A stretch of DNA of 64,000 nucleotides, taken from positions 49,215,774 to 49,279,773 of the forward strand of contig JAPTYO010000001.1 of assembly GCA_036873135.1 (NCBI GenBank), read 5' to 3'. A program made the translations under genes and the position numbers. The notes beneath the pieces were generated by a model, which searched no databases, was not told where the DNA came from, and saw only the letters and a program-made list of their open reading frames with translations. Below, in pieces: positions 1-12,675 of the stretch. Positions within the stretch are counted from its first letter, which is position 1, and the number at the start of each line of letters is the position of its first letter. The stretch comes from Clarkia xantiana subsp. parviflora. Lineage: Eukaryota; Streptophyta; Magnoliopsida; Myrtales; Onagraceae.

Positions 1-148
1 GACACAAACAATCGAAAAATCACTCAATTCTAAGGGCAAAGATCATAATCAGGCATATTGTAATTCAATTTTCATATAATTTGCCCAATTTGTTTAATTT
101 GACACCATTCCTTTTTAAAAAAGATTAATTTTTTTTAATCTAAAAAAC

Positions 149-654
149 CTGAACGCACTCCTTGGTCGGAGCAATTGGAGCATGAACCCACAATCCTCCA
201 GATTTGAGCTTAATTACTGTCATTCTGATATTTGTCGAGACGCTGCTGAATCCCAATGCTTGTTCTTGCTCGAACAACCATATGCTTCCTTTAACAGCCT
301 GGGCAAAACAAGAGCATTCGTGAAACTGATTACGTATCTAATGAGAATTGAAGATGATTGATGAAGAAGATGATATACCTCAGTCCGAATCGTGCGCCTA
401 TTGAGGAAAGGGCCGAGAGGGAAAGGGAACCCTGTGATGTTGAAATAGAATCTGCCTTCGCCGCTGCTTTTACGGCTGATTTCACCGTCTGCGGCGGAAG
501 CCACCACCGAGCTGGTTCTGGGTTTCGTCTTCAGCTGAAAATTAGACGGAGCCTTTAACGACCCACCGAGAAAGATGGAGTTTTGGTCTCTGAGAGCAGA
601 TGGGTTTTGCAAAAGACTTGATTTTGGGGAAGAAAAGGCCATGGCTACCGCCAT
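149..654 (-). CDS. RPH1: RPH1-like chloroplast protein (5' part, runs off left edge)
   Basis: Two exons are visible on the minus strand: 654-379 (92 codons, starting at the ATG that gives MAVAMAFSS) and 298-149 (50 codons), joined in phase 0 across an 80-bp GT-AG intron. A further donor lies at 148-147, so the gene continues beyond base 1. The N-terminus is Ser/Ala-rich and Arg-containing, as expected for a plastid transit peptide. It is followed by GRFYFNITGFPFPLGPFLNR, and the second exon begins AVKGSIWLFEQEQALGF and later reads LKSGGLWVHAPIAPT. These match my memory of Arabidopsis RESISTANCE TO PHYTOPHTHORA 1, a chloroplast protein of the DUF4336 family whose loss weakens defence against Phytophthora in Arabidopsis and potato. 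The biochemical activity is not known. An in-frame GTG 12 nt upstream is not needed as a start. The C-terminal part of the domain is outside the window. Confidence 0.88.
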
Positions 655-1470
655 TTTCACGGCCACCGCCGCTACTCTTTCAATGTTCTTCGCTGAAGTT
701 CGATATCTCAGTTCTGCACCTCAAATCTTACTGTTGGAAAGAAAGCTGAACTGGAGGCTGCATTTGTGACACGTGTTTTTATTTCTTTTTCGGGCGGATT
801 GGTCGTAGGCTACATCCGGAGGACAATCGGTAAACTTGTTGAACCGCATTAGAGAAGCTCGTACGGAGTAAACTACTCGCAGACTGTTGTTTAGTTTCGT
901 CTGAACTTTGAAATTCCAACCTTTTAGTTTTTTTTTAATTAATATTTTAAAGTTTTTTGTACAGTCATAAAGTATAAAAATTAAAATGAAAAAAGAATTA
1001 ATATTTTTTCTATTTCAAGGAGCTGTTAAATTTCTATGCAACAACTCATTTCTAATTAAAGTAGGAGTTTTCATTTTCAATATAAATTTCACATTTGATG
1101 GCATTACTCTACATATTTTTTTGGGTAATACTCTACATATATTCATGAGAACCATAACACTGAAATGTCTTGTCAATGAACATACACAAACACAACATTA
1201 CATTACAAGCTAATATTGTTCATCAGACAGCAGAGATGCCTAAATATGCAGTATCTTTCTATTTATGGAAAAATTACATTATTTATAGTACTTAAATCCC
1301 CTAAGAAGTAAGAACTACCAACACAAAACATTCAAGAACAGAAACAGGACCCCAAAATATGAACATACTCTGTTCTTCACCGAGAAATCCAATTTCAGCT
1401 TCGCTTCACAATCTGCCTCAACAAAAACAACAGATCGAAAAAACTCCGAATCAAGAACCACAGACAGTCT
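655..1470. other. Intergenic: RPH1 leader/promoter and 3' flank of the RING gene
   Basis: The 816 bp between two minus-strand genes must hold the RPH1 5' UTR and promoter (from 655 upward) and the RING-gene 3' UTR (below 1470). Base composition becomes AT-rich from about 920. I see no convincing extra ORF; the short plus-strand frames here have no recognisable motif. Confidence 0.6.
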
Positions 1471-2232
1471 TCAAGTGATGATCTCCCTCACAAGCCAATC
1501 CAGGCTCGGGTATGCGAAATACAGAATGAGGAACGAAGGCACAGCAAACAAGATGGTAATCACCATATACACTGCCAAGATGGCCGCACTAGCAGGAATG
1601 GCGTACACCACAATCAGCAGAAATATGATCACCAGAGGAAACTTAGCTGTCAAGTGAACAAAGAACACAAGTGACTGCCGAATCGCAGCATTGATCCGCT
1701 CCGCACTGATATCCGAAACCCATCTGCGGGACCCAGATGAGCCCTCAGATGGTATATTCGTAATTTGCCCCCTCCGGCCAAAATTGCTGCTTGATGACCA
1801 ACCATGATTCTCCTGTGACGTGGAACAGCCCTTCTGTCTCTCGCTGTTGATGTTCTCCACCATCCAGAGCAGGAAGTAGTTTTTTCTCGGGAATTTGAGG
1901 TTGCCTTTGTAGACGAGGCGGAAGGAGAGGAGGTTACACCATGGGCAGGAGATGAAGAGAGGGAGCTGAATCGGGAGGGTCGGGAATTTGACCACGGCCC
2001 ATTGCAGCCCGATGATGCAGTTCTTGCAGAGGGTATGGCCGCACCATAGAACATAAGGGACATTTTCAACAATGTTAAAGAACTCCCAACAAATTGGACA
2101 TTCTAGACCCTCGTCTCGGCTTGTAATGGAGGAACCATCGTCATCGGAGCAGTCTGCAATTGGTTGAGTGGATTTTGTTTCGCTCTTTGACCTGGTGTGG
2201 GCCGCACTGCAGTTCGGTGCAAAATTCCACAT
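1471..2232 (-). CDS. RING-HC membrane-anchored E3 ubiquitin ligase
   Basis: This is a single coding exon of 253 aa. The start is taken at the ATG giving MWNFAPNC (2232); an upstream in-frame TTG is not a plausible start. Residues about 44-102 hold a C3HC4 RING: CPIC, then CGH, CKNC and CPWC, the family layout that recruits E2-ubiquitin. The stretch AVVKFPTLPIQLPLFISCPW between ligand pairs and the NYFLLWMVE segment after it are conserved in a small plant family of uncharacterised RING proteins. The last third carries two strong hydrophobic segments (FPLVIIFLLIVVYAIP and AAILAVYMVITILFAVPSF), so the protein is probably a tail-anchored membrane ligase with the RING in the cytosol. It lies 0.8 kb upstream of RPH1 on the same strand. 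Substrate and membrane are unknown. Confidence 0.88.
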   Translation of the reverse strand: MWNFAPNCSAAHTRSKSETKSTQPIADCSDDDGSSITSRDEGLECPICWEFFNIVENVPYVLWCGHTLCKNCIIGLQWAVVKFPTLPIQLPLFISCPWCNLLSFRLVYKGNLKFPRKNYFLLWMVENINSERQKGCSTSQENHGWSSSSNFGRRGQITNIPSEGSSGSRRWVSDISAERINAAIRQSLVFFVHLTAKFPLVIIFLLIVVYAIPASAAILAVYMVITILFAVPSFLILYFAYPSLDWLVREIIT

Positions 2233-3560
2233 TTTTAGCCGCAAATATTAGATAATACCATCCAAGGAGCATCAATAGCTGCTGCAGGAAGATGCCAGTC
2301 TATGTGATGACTAGGGTTGCATACCTTTGCCTTAAAGTTCAAACCTGGAGCATAAAAAGAGAGCCGAATGAGTAACTCGACCAATCACCATTTACTAAAT
2401 ATAGGCAGATGAAACTACTGAAGCAATAAGTTTCATTGGTAGGTACACCTGAAAGGAAGTACAAGAGAGGAGCATACATATACTAGAAAATGTAAAAAAT
2501 TAGTGAGAAAATGGAATTGAAACTTGTGATTATAACATTCAATCACTTGTTTCCTAAAATCGTAATATTTTTCACTTTCACTCTAAATTTCTCACAAAGT
2601 TGCACAATTCATAGAATTCTCCTTAACTAGCATATAACGAGTAAAACAGCATTTAGCCTGTGAAAGAGGCAATACCATTACCAATTAATTACCATGTAAC
2701 TCCATTACATTGAAGTATTCAACAAAAAACTCTAGCCACTGTAATCTGCTAGGTGCCTTATGTGACAGAAGTATTCTATTAAATTAAGGTAACGATAAAG
2801 AAAGAAGCAGAGCAGACGTAAAAACACAAAGTTTGAGCTCATTCATGATGGAGACAACTTGTCAGGTAAATGAAGTTAGCAAGCTCAACAAAAGAAAAAA
2901 TCCCAGACGGGTGACATGATTAACTGGTAGACCTAAATGAAGCAGAGAGGATTCATTCATTGCTTCTATGGGAGTACGAGCAATAATAAACCCATAGAAT
3001 CCAACCTATTTACAATAAATTCACCAATGCATAAGAATCAAATCAACTATCGACCAAGATCATATATACTCAATTTTGAAATAGAAACAATTTGCCTTAA
3101 ACACAATCCCCAACGCAAAACCCCTCAAATTCAATAGGATAGCAATAGAATCCAAATTACGGTATGATCAAATCTTCTACCGACGTCCTACTCAAACCTC
3201 CAAACATCAATAACATGAAGTTCAACGTGAATTGCAGAAACCCAGAAAAATACATAATCAAGGCGGTATGAAAATTAGCGAGAAACAGTTTAAGAATACC
3301 ATAAATCTCAGTAATTCAAACTGAGACGATGTTAGCAGTTGATTACACCGACCTGAGATGAAATTTACCGAAGATGAACAGAGTGATGCTCGATCGTCCT
3401 CTACATCGGTGGAATTTGTGAGTTTAAGGCGATGACAGGTGGATGAACTCAGTTCTTCAGGAGAGGAGATCGAACGCTTGGAATTCCAGAAAGGGAAAGT
3501 AGAACACAACAGTAATTGTAATTGTGAAATGAATTTAACTTCTGTAGTTTATATTGGGCT
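2233..3560 (-). promoter_or_regulatory. 5' leader (probably with intron) and promoter of the RING gene
   Basis: No coding exon is visible. On the minus strand a donor-like CTCAG|GTCGGTG near 3352 and acceptor-like CTGCAG near 2281 could bound a long leader intron. A TATA-like ATATAAAC (minus) lies near 3548-3556, and GGCCCA-type motifs lie at 3649-3666 (gggccatgccatggccc is itself a palindrome). The leader intron is an inference; a cDNA is needed to place it. Confidence 0.4.
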
Positions 3561-4921
3561 ACTATAAACCTTCAACTTTGTTCAAATAAATCATTTTTAT
3601 TTCTTAATAATAAATTGAATTCCCAGCCCAAATTGGTCTATATTAAAAGGGCCATGCCATGGCCCATTAATTAGGAACCTATTTTTTAATATAAATAATT
3701 GCTTACTTATACAGCATATATGAAAAAAAAAACAACAAAAAATAGAGTATTCTTTCGAAAAATAAATAAAAATTATTATAATTGCTATAGAATTTTCGAT
3801 TACGCATATCATGTGTTTTACTCTATATTAATATTTTTATAATTGCTATAATATTTGCGAACTATTTAAGTATTGTATAAAAAAATTCATAAAGTTTCCT
3901 AAACATGTTGTAAGTACTATTTGTATGTACAAAATAATTGTGAATAACATTCTAATTAATAGAAAATAGAATCATACATTCCATTAAATATATTAGTGTG
4001 GTAAATTAATAAAAAATAATGGAAGTTGTATATTAATTCGACTGATGGATATTCTTTGAGTGACATGTATATGTTTTTTCAATCATTGTTTCCTAATTTA
4101 ATCACGGCTCTATAAATTTAAACATAAATATTGAGTTTCTGCAAATTAAGAGTTTATCTCATATTTTAGTCTTTACGTAAAATAAAGAAATAAATTTTTT
4201 TAAAATAATATATCTATACAGTTTGATTATGAAGTATTCGAGGTAGCCATGTAGGCGTTATATGTTATATATAAAATAAAAAATTTATAATAACTATATA
4301 TAAAAATGTACAAAATATAAACAATATACAAAATATATTATATAGAGATGTAAAGCAATATAATTTAATATACGATTAAGATTTATATTTAATTTTTGGA
4401 TGTAAAAATCTAATATCGTGACCGTATAATAATCCTATAAATATCTACAACATCCTGATTTAAATTTAAAAGTGAATGATAAAGGTTGTACACATCTAAA
4501 ATTTGGATTAGGAAAAATTAATAATTTGAATTTTGGTTTTTTTGTGAATAAAGATTACACTCCTGTTTAATACTAAATAATTGATATGATACTATATATA
4601 TAATATATAAATCCGATGTAAATCATAATTTTTTTAATATTGATAGGTATTCTCTATGCACATGTTTATGTTTTTTGGGTCATTGTTTCGTAATTTAAAC
4701 GTAACTCAATAAATTTAGATATAAAATATTAGGTATATGCAAACTAAGAAAATATATGTATCTTCTATTTAATTTATATGTAAAATGTATATGAATAAAA
4801 TAATAAAAATTAAAAGTTTATATTTAGCTGATATATATATAGCTTTGATAGTGAATCATTCTAAGGTCGTCGTGTAGACGTTTCTATTTTCAATCAAAAA
4901 TATATAAATATAAAATGCATA

Positions 4922-4961
<40 letters not shown>

Positions 4962-5014
4962 TACACAATCCCAATATAAAAACCACAAAAATATAAAACT
5001 TATATATATATATA
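3561..5014. other. AT-rich intergenic DNA
   Basis: There is no supportable gene. Composition is extremely AT-rich, with scattered TATA/ATAT runs and a (TA)n microsatellite at about 4928-4957. Two stretches, about 4020-4130 and 4610-4740, resemble each other (atgtttatg, then ttttcaatcattgtttcctaa-like, then aatttaaacataaa), suggesting an old diverged duplication. Confidence 0.6.
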
Positions 5015-5148
5015 ATATAATATTGAAAATTTTATCTATTTTAAATTTTAATCATTAATCTAAAAAATTTGATATATATATATATATATATCAAATTTTT
5101 TAGATTAATGATTAAAATTTAAAATAGATAAAATTTTCAATATTATAT
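5015..5148. repeat. Perfect 134-bp palindrome (67-bp arms, no spacer)
   Basis: Reading outward from the centre between 5081 and 5082, every base pairs with its partner out to 5015 and 5148 (for example g5071 with c5092). The core is (TA)n. The arms carry tcaaattttttagattaatg and its exact reverse complement, so they are not simple sequence. A perfect AT-only-rich arm of this length would extrude a cruciform or fold as a long hairpin RNA. It may be a foldback element or a recent inverted duplication. Confidence 0.95.
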
Positions 5149-6247
5149 CTATATAAATTATTCAATTTACTTTATTTCAAAAATCCAATTTCAACGATTT
5201 TATTTTTTTTAACGATGTATTAAATTTTTTTAGCTCAATTTTTTCACAAGTAGTGCGCGTGGTTACCATTTATTATTTATTTATAACAAAATTCTATCTT
5301 AAAGTAGGAGTTAATACTTATTAGTTATTATCGTTTAATCATCTGCTATATTTATTCAGACAAAATTTATGACCAATCAGTTCATAGGGATAGTGAGAAG
5401 TTCATGCACGTAAAAATTATATCATAATACGACTATAAAGTCAAAAAAACGCCATCACATAAAGGAAAACAAACGAAAAAACAACCAAAGATAGAAAATA
5501 GGAATCAGAATCGGGGTATCAACAAATAAGTACGTATCCAAACACTCCATCACAGTGACATGTCAAAAAAACAACCACCCAACCAAATAAACATAAAGAC
5601 ATGGAACGAAACAGGTCCATAAGTTGGTCAGGATTCACCCAAAGGAAGAAGAAATAAACAAAGTACTGAAGATGCAATGCGCCAAAACTCGTTGTAGGGT
5701 TTAAATCCAGGTATGTGATATGGGTAGATTTGGTTACAGAATGGACCACACGTACACATCACGTAGCATTGTCAGCGTGTGACTACTAGCTAGCAAGTGT
5801 GACTCAACCCCATATGGTGTCCTAAGGCCACATTGAAAGTGAAGTGTATTACTCAATATTTGGAATCAACTTTACCAGTATAAATTATATTATTATTTAT
5901 TTCAAAATTGAATATAATTTAAACCTAATTTTTTAATTAATCAACACGTTGAATCTGGAATAATTATATTGGCGTATATATAATTGTCAAGTATTAGTTC
6001 TCAAAGAAGTAAATTGGCCAATCAGTTTTACTATTATGGAAATGATGAAAATATATTACACAACATCCACTATATATATTATATACTTTAATGTTGTAAA
6101 TATTATATTTCAAATTAATTATAATTATCTATCCCTAAATTGGCCTACCCGTTTAACTGATCTCGTGGCTTTAATTTCGAAAGGGACTCTTAGAAATGTT
6201 CAAAATATCTTACATTATGTCCACTACATATATATAGAGTTTAAAGT

Positions 6248-6284
<37 letters not shown>

Positions 6285-6948
6285 CCAATATATTTCAAAA
6301 TTATAAATTATTAAATGATATGTGACACAAAAATTAGAATATATATCCCTATAAATAAATTGGCCTAAAAATATTTTTTATATATATTATTATATTCAAA
6401 AAATTGGAGGTGTGAAATATGGATGTCATTTTCTCATTTGACCCTGCAAATCTTTATTTTGCATTTTTAGGTCCAGTTGTTTTTGGAGTATTAGAGGGTA
6501 GAGATAGGAGCCGAAGATGAAAATGCAATTTCTTTTTGAAAGAGATTTCCCCATGAAAGGAAAATGCTAAAGTACCAATCTCACGATTAGATTCGGGGTT
6601 TTTCTATCTTGCTTCACAAGCACCGTACTTTTGGTATTTTTTTTCTATATTGTCTTAAAGATGAACCCTAAATGAAATATGATATTATTAATTGTATAAT
6701 ACAAATATTAGGTGTAAATAAAAAAAATTCATACTTTTAAAGTTTTACATATGGTTACAAATTAAGTCCACCCTAGTATTAAAAAAAGTAAAAACATATA
6801 GTTCTCCAAAAGTATGATAGAAAAGCCCTTAGATTCGTGAACAACAATATTATAGCCCCTAAAAATTGTACCACTAATTGTTGCAAATCAGTCCTACTTT
6901 GGTATATCTGATTAATGACAAACTTTAAGATTAAATTGACTAAATATT
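5149..6948. other. AT-rich intergenic DNA with (TA)n tract
   Basis: There is no recognisable gene. A (TA)n tract is at about 6250-6281. A near-repeat (aaatattacacaacatccactatatata and aatatcttacattatgtccactacat) occurs at 6048-6077 and 6204-6232. Frames crossing the (TA)n tract translate to meaningless Tyr-Ile runs. Confidence 0.6.
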
Positions 6949-7296
6949 AGAACATCGGTGGTTTTACATGATTTGTATTCACTGAATTTTATTATATTAA
7001 ACAATTATGTACACATTAAATAATACTTAAAGTTAAGATATGCATAAACAATATGTGTTCTCCAATAATTTTACTTAATTGTATATTTTAAATATATTTT
7101 ATTATTAAACTTTCCAATAAACACCAATAAGTTATAAACATTAATTATGAAATGAATTAATTTGGGATAAAAAAGATTGGTTATGTAATAATGTGACAAC
7201 ATAATGCATTTCCATAATTTTAAATAATGCATTATGTAAAAATATGTAAATCTTACTTTTAAATAATACTATGTAAGACCATTATTGATGCTCTTA
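6949..7296. mobile_element. MITE copy A (same family as 9077-9505)
   Basis: The left end reads gaacatcggtggttttacat and the right end is the inverted form (atgtaagaccattattgatg then ctctt). The interior shares colinear blocks with the element at 9077-9505, for example tatattttattattaaa, caccaataag and aaatgaattaattt. It has no coding capacity and is non-autonomous. Superfamily is uncertain; TA or TTA target sites are possible. Confidence 0.6.
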
Positions 7297-9076
7297 TTAG
7301 TAATTAAAAATAGTAAATTACATAAAAATGCTCGTACTTTGACCACATTCCCAAATTTAGCCAAAAATCAAATAAACTATGAGAACACTCAACTACTTTA
7401 TAGCCACTTTTTCAAATTCTGTTAGTTTAGTTATTAAACATTGATGTGTCACGCATCCACGAGTCTACAGTGTGACGAGAGGGGGCCATTGCCCCCTCTG
7501 GACTTCTATACACTTATTAAGAGGTTTTTTATGTGTCATTGTATTAAGTATCTAACAGAATATGAATCACATGGAAAAAAAAAAAAAATATGAATCTTGT
7601 AATTTTGCCCCCTCTAATTTATATACACTATTGATTCAATTTACTCAATTTCAGTTAATTCTTAGTAATAGAAAAAATCTGTCATGGATCATAATTAGGA
7701 AAATACTATTTATGTTTTTTTTTTTAATTGTAACTGCTATTTATGTGTTAAACTCTACTATATATTTATGTTATTATCATTATTATTACTATTATTATTA
7801 TATATTCACTAAGCTAAGAATAAAAAATTAAATGAGTTTATGTAACTGTGAGAGGAGAAATGAAGGGTACTAAATTTAAATTGTTAATGAATGTAGAAAT
7901 TCTTTGAAGTTATAAATTCTAGTAATTTTTTCTTTGGACCAATTGACCTAGACTAATACTAATATATTAAAAAAAATCAGATTTTTTTTTCTTTCTAAAT
8001 ACCTATTAATTATAGTTCAATTAATTTTTACGTTTTAAAATTAAAAATTTGTTGCAATTTTAATAAATATCAAATAAATTTGTCAACAAAAGAAAGCGAA
8101 TAACAAAGCGATTTGAGTTAAAACTACCACAAATCGCTCGAAACAAAAAAATAAAGAACTCAATTTGTAACGCATTTTGTCGGATCCCGACTTAAGAAAA
8201 ATAATCACGCATTTTCATTTAAACGATCTAGATAGAGTCTGAAGAGAACAATTGTAAAATCATTTACTTTCTTAACAGATATTGTTGTTATTTTGATAGT
8301 ATAATATATGACTTTTCATGTTTTTATTTATTGAATAGTTAATTTAAATTTTGCCCCCTCTAACTATATATCCTAGCTTCGTGCCTGGTGTCACGGTTAA
8401 TTGACTATATGCCACCAAATTGTCACGTCGCATTAATAATAAGTATTATTAGTAATTATTTATATTAAATATATCTTATAATTATCACTTAAATTTTATA
8501 TTTTATTAACACAATGAGCCTTTAAATTTTCCTACCCATAGCGAATATAGCTCATCTTCTCTACAAAAAGAGTGTTGATACAAACTGTGAAATATGGTGT
8601 GAAATTTCTATAAAAATTGGTTTAGGGCTCCACCAGTGACCAATACATTTGTCACATTACATTCTCCTAAAAAAAACCTAATTAGATACAAAAGGACAGT
8701 AAATTTCTATGGGTGGTTAAAGTAATAGGTGATTAAATTTCACGGCGGATAAGGTTGTTGTGATTATCTATTTTCGGCAACTCGTAGATAATTGTTTTTT
8801 TGTCCGATCCATAAATAATTAAATAGTTTATATTTTCAGACTTCTAATTATTTTTAACTTTCGAATTAATGTTGCGTTCGAAAAATAGGGTCCAATTGTA
8901 TTATTAATTTATAAAGTACATAAAACTATTGTGGCTATTTGCAAGTGACGCTGTAAATAACATAAATTTGTCTTGTTTTGATCTATTGTAAGTGAGATTT
9001 ACTTTATGTTATCAGTGCTTTTTTAAGACTTGTTAATATTTAGTTAATTTTAATCATGAAATATATCTACTTCATA
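7297..9076. other. AT-rich intergenic DNA with a degenerate TIR-element remnant (about 7470-8390)
   Basis: No gene is supported. The motif gccccctct recurs at 7490, 7606 and 8353. The right end, read as cttcgtgcctggtg after gccccctctaac, is the inverse of the left gacgagagggggcc. That arrangement resembles the common plant TIR pattern of a GGAGCCAGGA-like end followed by a G run. Ends are too diverged to define a target duplication. Confidence 0.35.
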
Positions 9077-9505
9077 AGAGCATTCATAATGGTTTTACAT
9101 AAATTATATTATTTAAAGTTGTCACGTAGACATTTATGTACACTTTAAGTAATACGTAAATTTAAAACACACGTAAAAATTTTTTTTTCTGTAATCGTAT
9201 TACTTAAACATATTCCTTAAATATATTTTATTATTAAATTTTCCAACAACCACCAATAAGATATTAGCATTAATTATAAAATGAATTAATTTATAATAAA
9301 AATTTGTTACGTAATACATAGTGCATTACTTAAATTTAAGGAATGTTTTATGTAAAAATATAAATTTACGTGTGGGTTCCATCTTTAAGGAATGTTATGG
9401 AATGCTATGTAAAACCACTGCATATAGTTTTTGTTGCTTTACTTAAAATAAACATGTAGGATCCACGTTTATATAATATTTACGTAATACAACTCTGAAT
9501 GCTCT
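9077..9505. mobile_element. MITE copy B with agagcattc terminal inverted repeats
   Basis: It starts agagcattcataatggtttt and ends gaatgctct, the exact inverse of the first nine bases. A second internal inverse (atgtaaaaccact at about 9401-9417) pairs with the left subterminal sequence, suggesting a composite or internally duplicated end. It is colinear with copy A at 6949-7296. There is no ORF. Confidence 0.65.
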
Positions 9506-10106
9506 AAGTACAGAGTTTTTCATTGAAGAAGTTTTTAAATACTATTAAATTAAATAATTAATCATTTTTAAAATGATATGGAAATCTTAGGTACCGTTTA
9601 GTGTTCATGTCATTCTCAACTAACAGTAAGAGGGCGTCCAAACTATAGAAATGTGATTATTCATTATGGTTCGATTCACCTATTTAGGTAGCTTGCCTTG
9701 GATGGACCTTTTTTTAGATCTGGTTACCGTTTGGGATATCATGTTTAACACGAGCCCGAGCTAGGTATGAGCCTCTTAGCTCACCTTAAACGATCAAAAC
9801 CCTAAATCAGTCGTGTTTAACTGGCTGAGTTATAAAGTGTTTGCTTGATCCAAGCTCATGCTAGCTAGATATAGTATTCTATACTAGGTTACCATGTTTG
9901 ATATGAGCTTGCTCCAATGCGAGTCTTTAATTAGATGAACTGAGTCAATAAATAATCACATTTCGAATAATTAAGACACATAAAAGTTAAAAAAAAAAAA
10001 AGTACTAAAAATATAATATTCCTGACTAAATTCCGAATAAAATTAATATAGTTTATGATTATTGTTGTAATTAATTTGATTTTTTATTAAAGTTGAGGCA
10101 AAATAC

Positions 10107-10150
<44 letters not shown>

Positions 10151-11438
10151 CAACCATGATTAAATCAAATGGAAAGAATGAAGTAAAACTGCCAAAGAAA
10201 AAAAAAAGAGTTTTGCATATCCTCCGATTTGATAAAGCAGAAATAAATATAACACGAGGGGAGGGACTGAAATGAAAAAGAAGAAAGAAGTAATAATTAC
10301 GGAACATATCTTGTCGAAATAATTGATGAACAACACGACATCCTCAGCAATCAATAAGCATCTTTCTCGTACGCTGCACTGCACTGCACTGCACTGCACA
10401 CAAATGGAGATTGGAGAGTGCAGTCATTTTCAGATTCGACCACCAGCTCTCTAATTTCCATACAAACTGCCGTACTTCACGCACACTTCTTCTTCTTCTT
10501 CGCTACTAGCTAGCTTCCCGCTGTTTCAGACATTAATGGTATCTACTTAAATACGCACGTAGCAAACGATCGACATAAATATATTGATTGATTCTATAGA
10601 GGTTAAATTAGCCTTGCACATGGCATGTCATCAAATTAATTAAAGACTAGCTAGCACATTATTCTGACAATAGAGGGGGGAGGACCGTTGCGGCTAGCTG
10701 TCCCTACGACATACAAATTGTCGTGTCCCGGCCCTTTATATGCATGGACTCCATCTATTCTCTTATCAATTGATTACTCGTTAGAGATATACTGTTAACT
10801 TATATACAATATTGAATATTTCTGCAATTTTAGATCTCAAATATTAATGGCATGCTATGCAATTTTTTCGACGTGCCATCTTCTGTAGAATAAATTTAAA
10901 CTTGATTTGTCTCTAAAAACCTAACTCATTTTTTCGATCGGTCATAATAAAATTAAATTTTCATTTAGTTTTTTGGCCAAACAACAGGTAACCCTTATGT
11001 TTCTCCATTCAACTAAGTGAGCTACAATCTCAATTACATCGGATCAAATGCGCGATCGTATTTCACTACGTATATACACCACCTTGTAAATTGGTTTTAA
11101 ACTTAACATTTCTACTATTTGTCGTTTAAACAAAACTCACCATCAAAAGATACATTTTCTAATTAATTTTTTACATCCTTAATTTCTTTTTATTCCAACA
11201 AAAACTAGGAGCGGATATACAGTAGACATAAATATTAGTAGAGCTATATGATAATTATATATAAAAGGAACTTTATAAATATAATTTCATATTTTATTTT
11301 ATTTAGTTTAACATTGAAATGTCTGGCCCTTATCCATAAAATTATTGACGGGCAGAATTTTGGGAATAATAATATAATAATAAAAATAAAAAGATCTTCT
11401 AGAGAGGATTCAGAACTGAAGTACTTATTCTAAGCATT

Positions 11439-11475
<37 letters not shown>

Positions 11476-12528
11476 AAAATACAAAATAATGAATTGGAAG
11501 GTATTGAGTATGATTGCCATATAGATATAGCAACCCATAATAATAAATAAATAAATAAATATAAAAACATTCTTCTAGCTAGCATGATATTACCAAAACC
11601 ATCAACATCGAAACTAGATTTTATTTTTATTATTATTTTAATATTTAAGATTTTCTGGGCTACCTAGCTAACATAATTAGCCTTAATAAAAGAAAAGGAA
11701 ACCTACTTAAGAGGAAAATTCAATATGTCGTGGTTTGTTATTATATGACGGAAGAGGCAAATGACCATTTGGCTCGGAGTCACGAAACTTCGGGTGGTCG
11801 TAAATTAATTTCTTAACGTAACCTAGCTAGCTATATACATCAACATTCATATCATCAGAGATGACGACTCTATACATAAGTACAATTACTTCAATAGTAA
11901 AACATTACGTGTGTTTCGTTAATTTTAATCTAATAAATGATTAAGACACTAGCTAATTAATGAGTATAAGACAGTAGCTAATTAATGATTTAGCTTGCTT
12001 AAGTGAATATAAAGGAAGGTTGAATATTGAATAATCTTGGAACCAACATCATTGTAGACGGGAAAGAGACAATATACATTAAATATATATGTTGCTTAAT
12101 TAGTGTGTAACAGTAATGTTTTACCGTTTGGTCTTCGATGTTTTTGTCATGCATGTTTTTGGTATGCATCACATCTTGTAGCCTTTGGCAACAAAAGAAA
12201 AAAAAAGGATCTTGTGTAGCTTCAAGCCGTAAAAGGATCGAAAGTACATGTTATATATATATATATATATGTAATTACAAATTGCTGTTTGGCTAGCTGG
12301 AGAAGTTTTACTGGTCCACTGCGCATCGAATCGAATCTAGCCATGGATGTCATGGCAGAAGAGTCGTCGTCACTTTACTAGCTTCTGAGTTTTAACCATC
12401 CGTACGTACGTGATGGCCCCCAACGAATATGTAAAATGTAAATCAACAGAGTTATTTTAGTTAACTATCTGAGATCAACCCCTTTTTTATTTATATATTT
12501 ATATTGCTTTCGCAAGTTCGGATTCCTG
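9506..12528. other. AT-rich intergenic DNA, microsatellites only
   Basis: No supportable gene in about 3 kb. It contains (TA)n tracts at about 10113-10144, 11441-11471 and 12252-12270, and a short (GCACT)n run at 10374-10398. The stretch at 9720-9950 (acgagcccgagctagg, gagctaggtatgagcctc) looks like a decayed transposon but has no clear ends. Confidence 0.55.
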
Positions 12529-12616
12529 CCCAAGGCGGCGTCTCCGGCGGGTTTCAATCTCGGGTCGCCCACAGGGAACACAACTCGCTTTACCAGTTGG
12601 TCCAACCAACCTTGGG
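12529..12616 (-). repeat. SINE-like (tRNA-derived) repeat, copy 1
   Basis: On the minus strand it reads GGTTGGTTGGACCAACTGG, then a B-box-like GAGATTGAAACCCG, ending in GGCGCCG/CCTTGGGCAGG. A second copy at 61168-61248 shares the same order. The matching B-box in that copy (GAGTTCGAATCCCGC) is close to the Pol III consensus, hence a tRNA-derived origin is inferred. Confidence 0.5.
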
Positions 12617-12675
12617 TAAATCAACCCCTTACTCAACTCAAATGAAGACATGTGACGTAAATCGTTATTCGTATA

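Noticed and set aside
5..147. Third exon of RPH1 at the left edge
   Set aside because: No continuation of the family sequence is readable on the minus strand here; it looks like intron.
1650..2072. Overlapping minus-strand frame inside the RING gene
   Set aside because: Shadow of the real frame; lacks any domain while the RING frame has all zinc ligands.
6036..6314. 92-codon frame across a (TA)n tract
   Set aside because: Tyr-Ile runs come from the microsatellite; no motif, AT-only codons.
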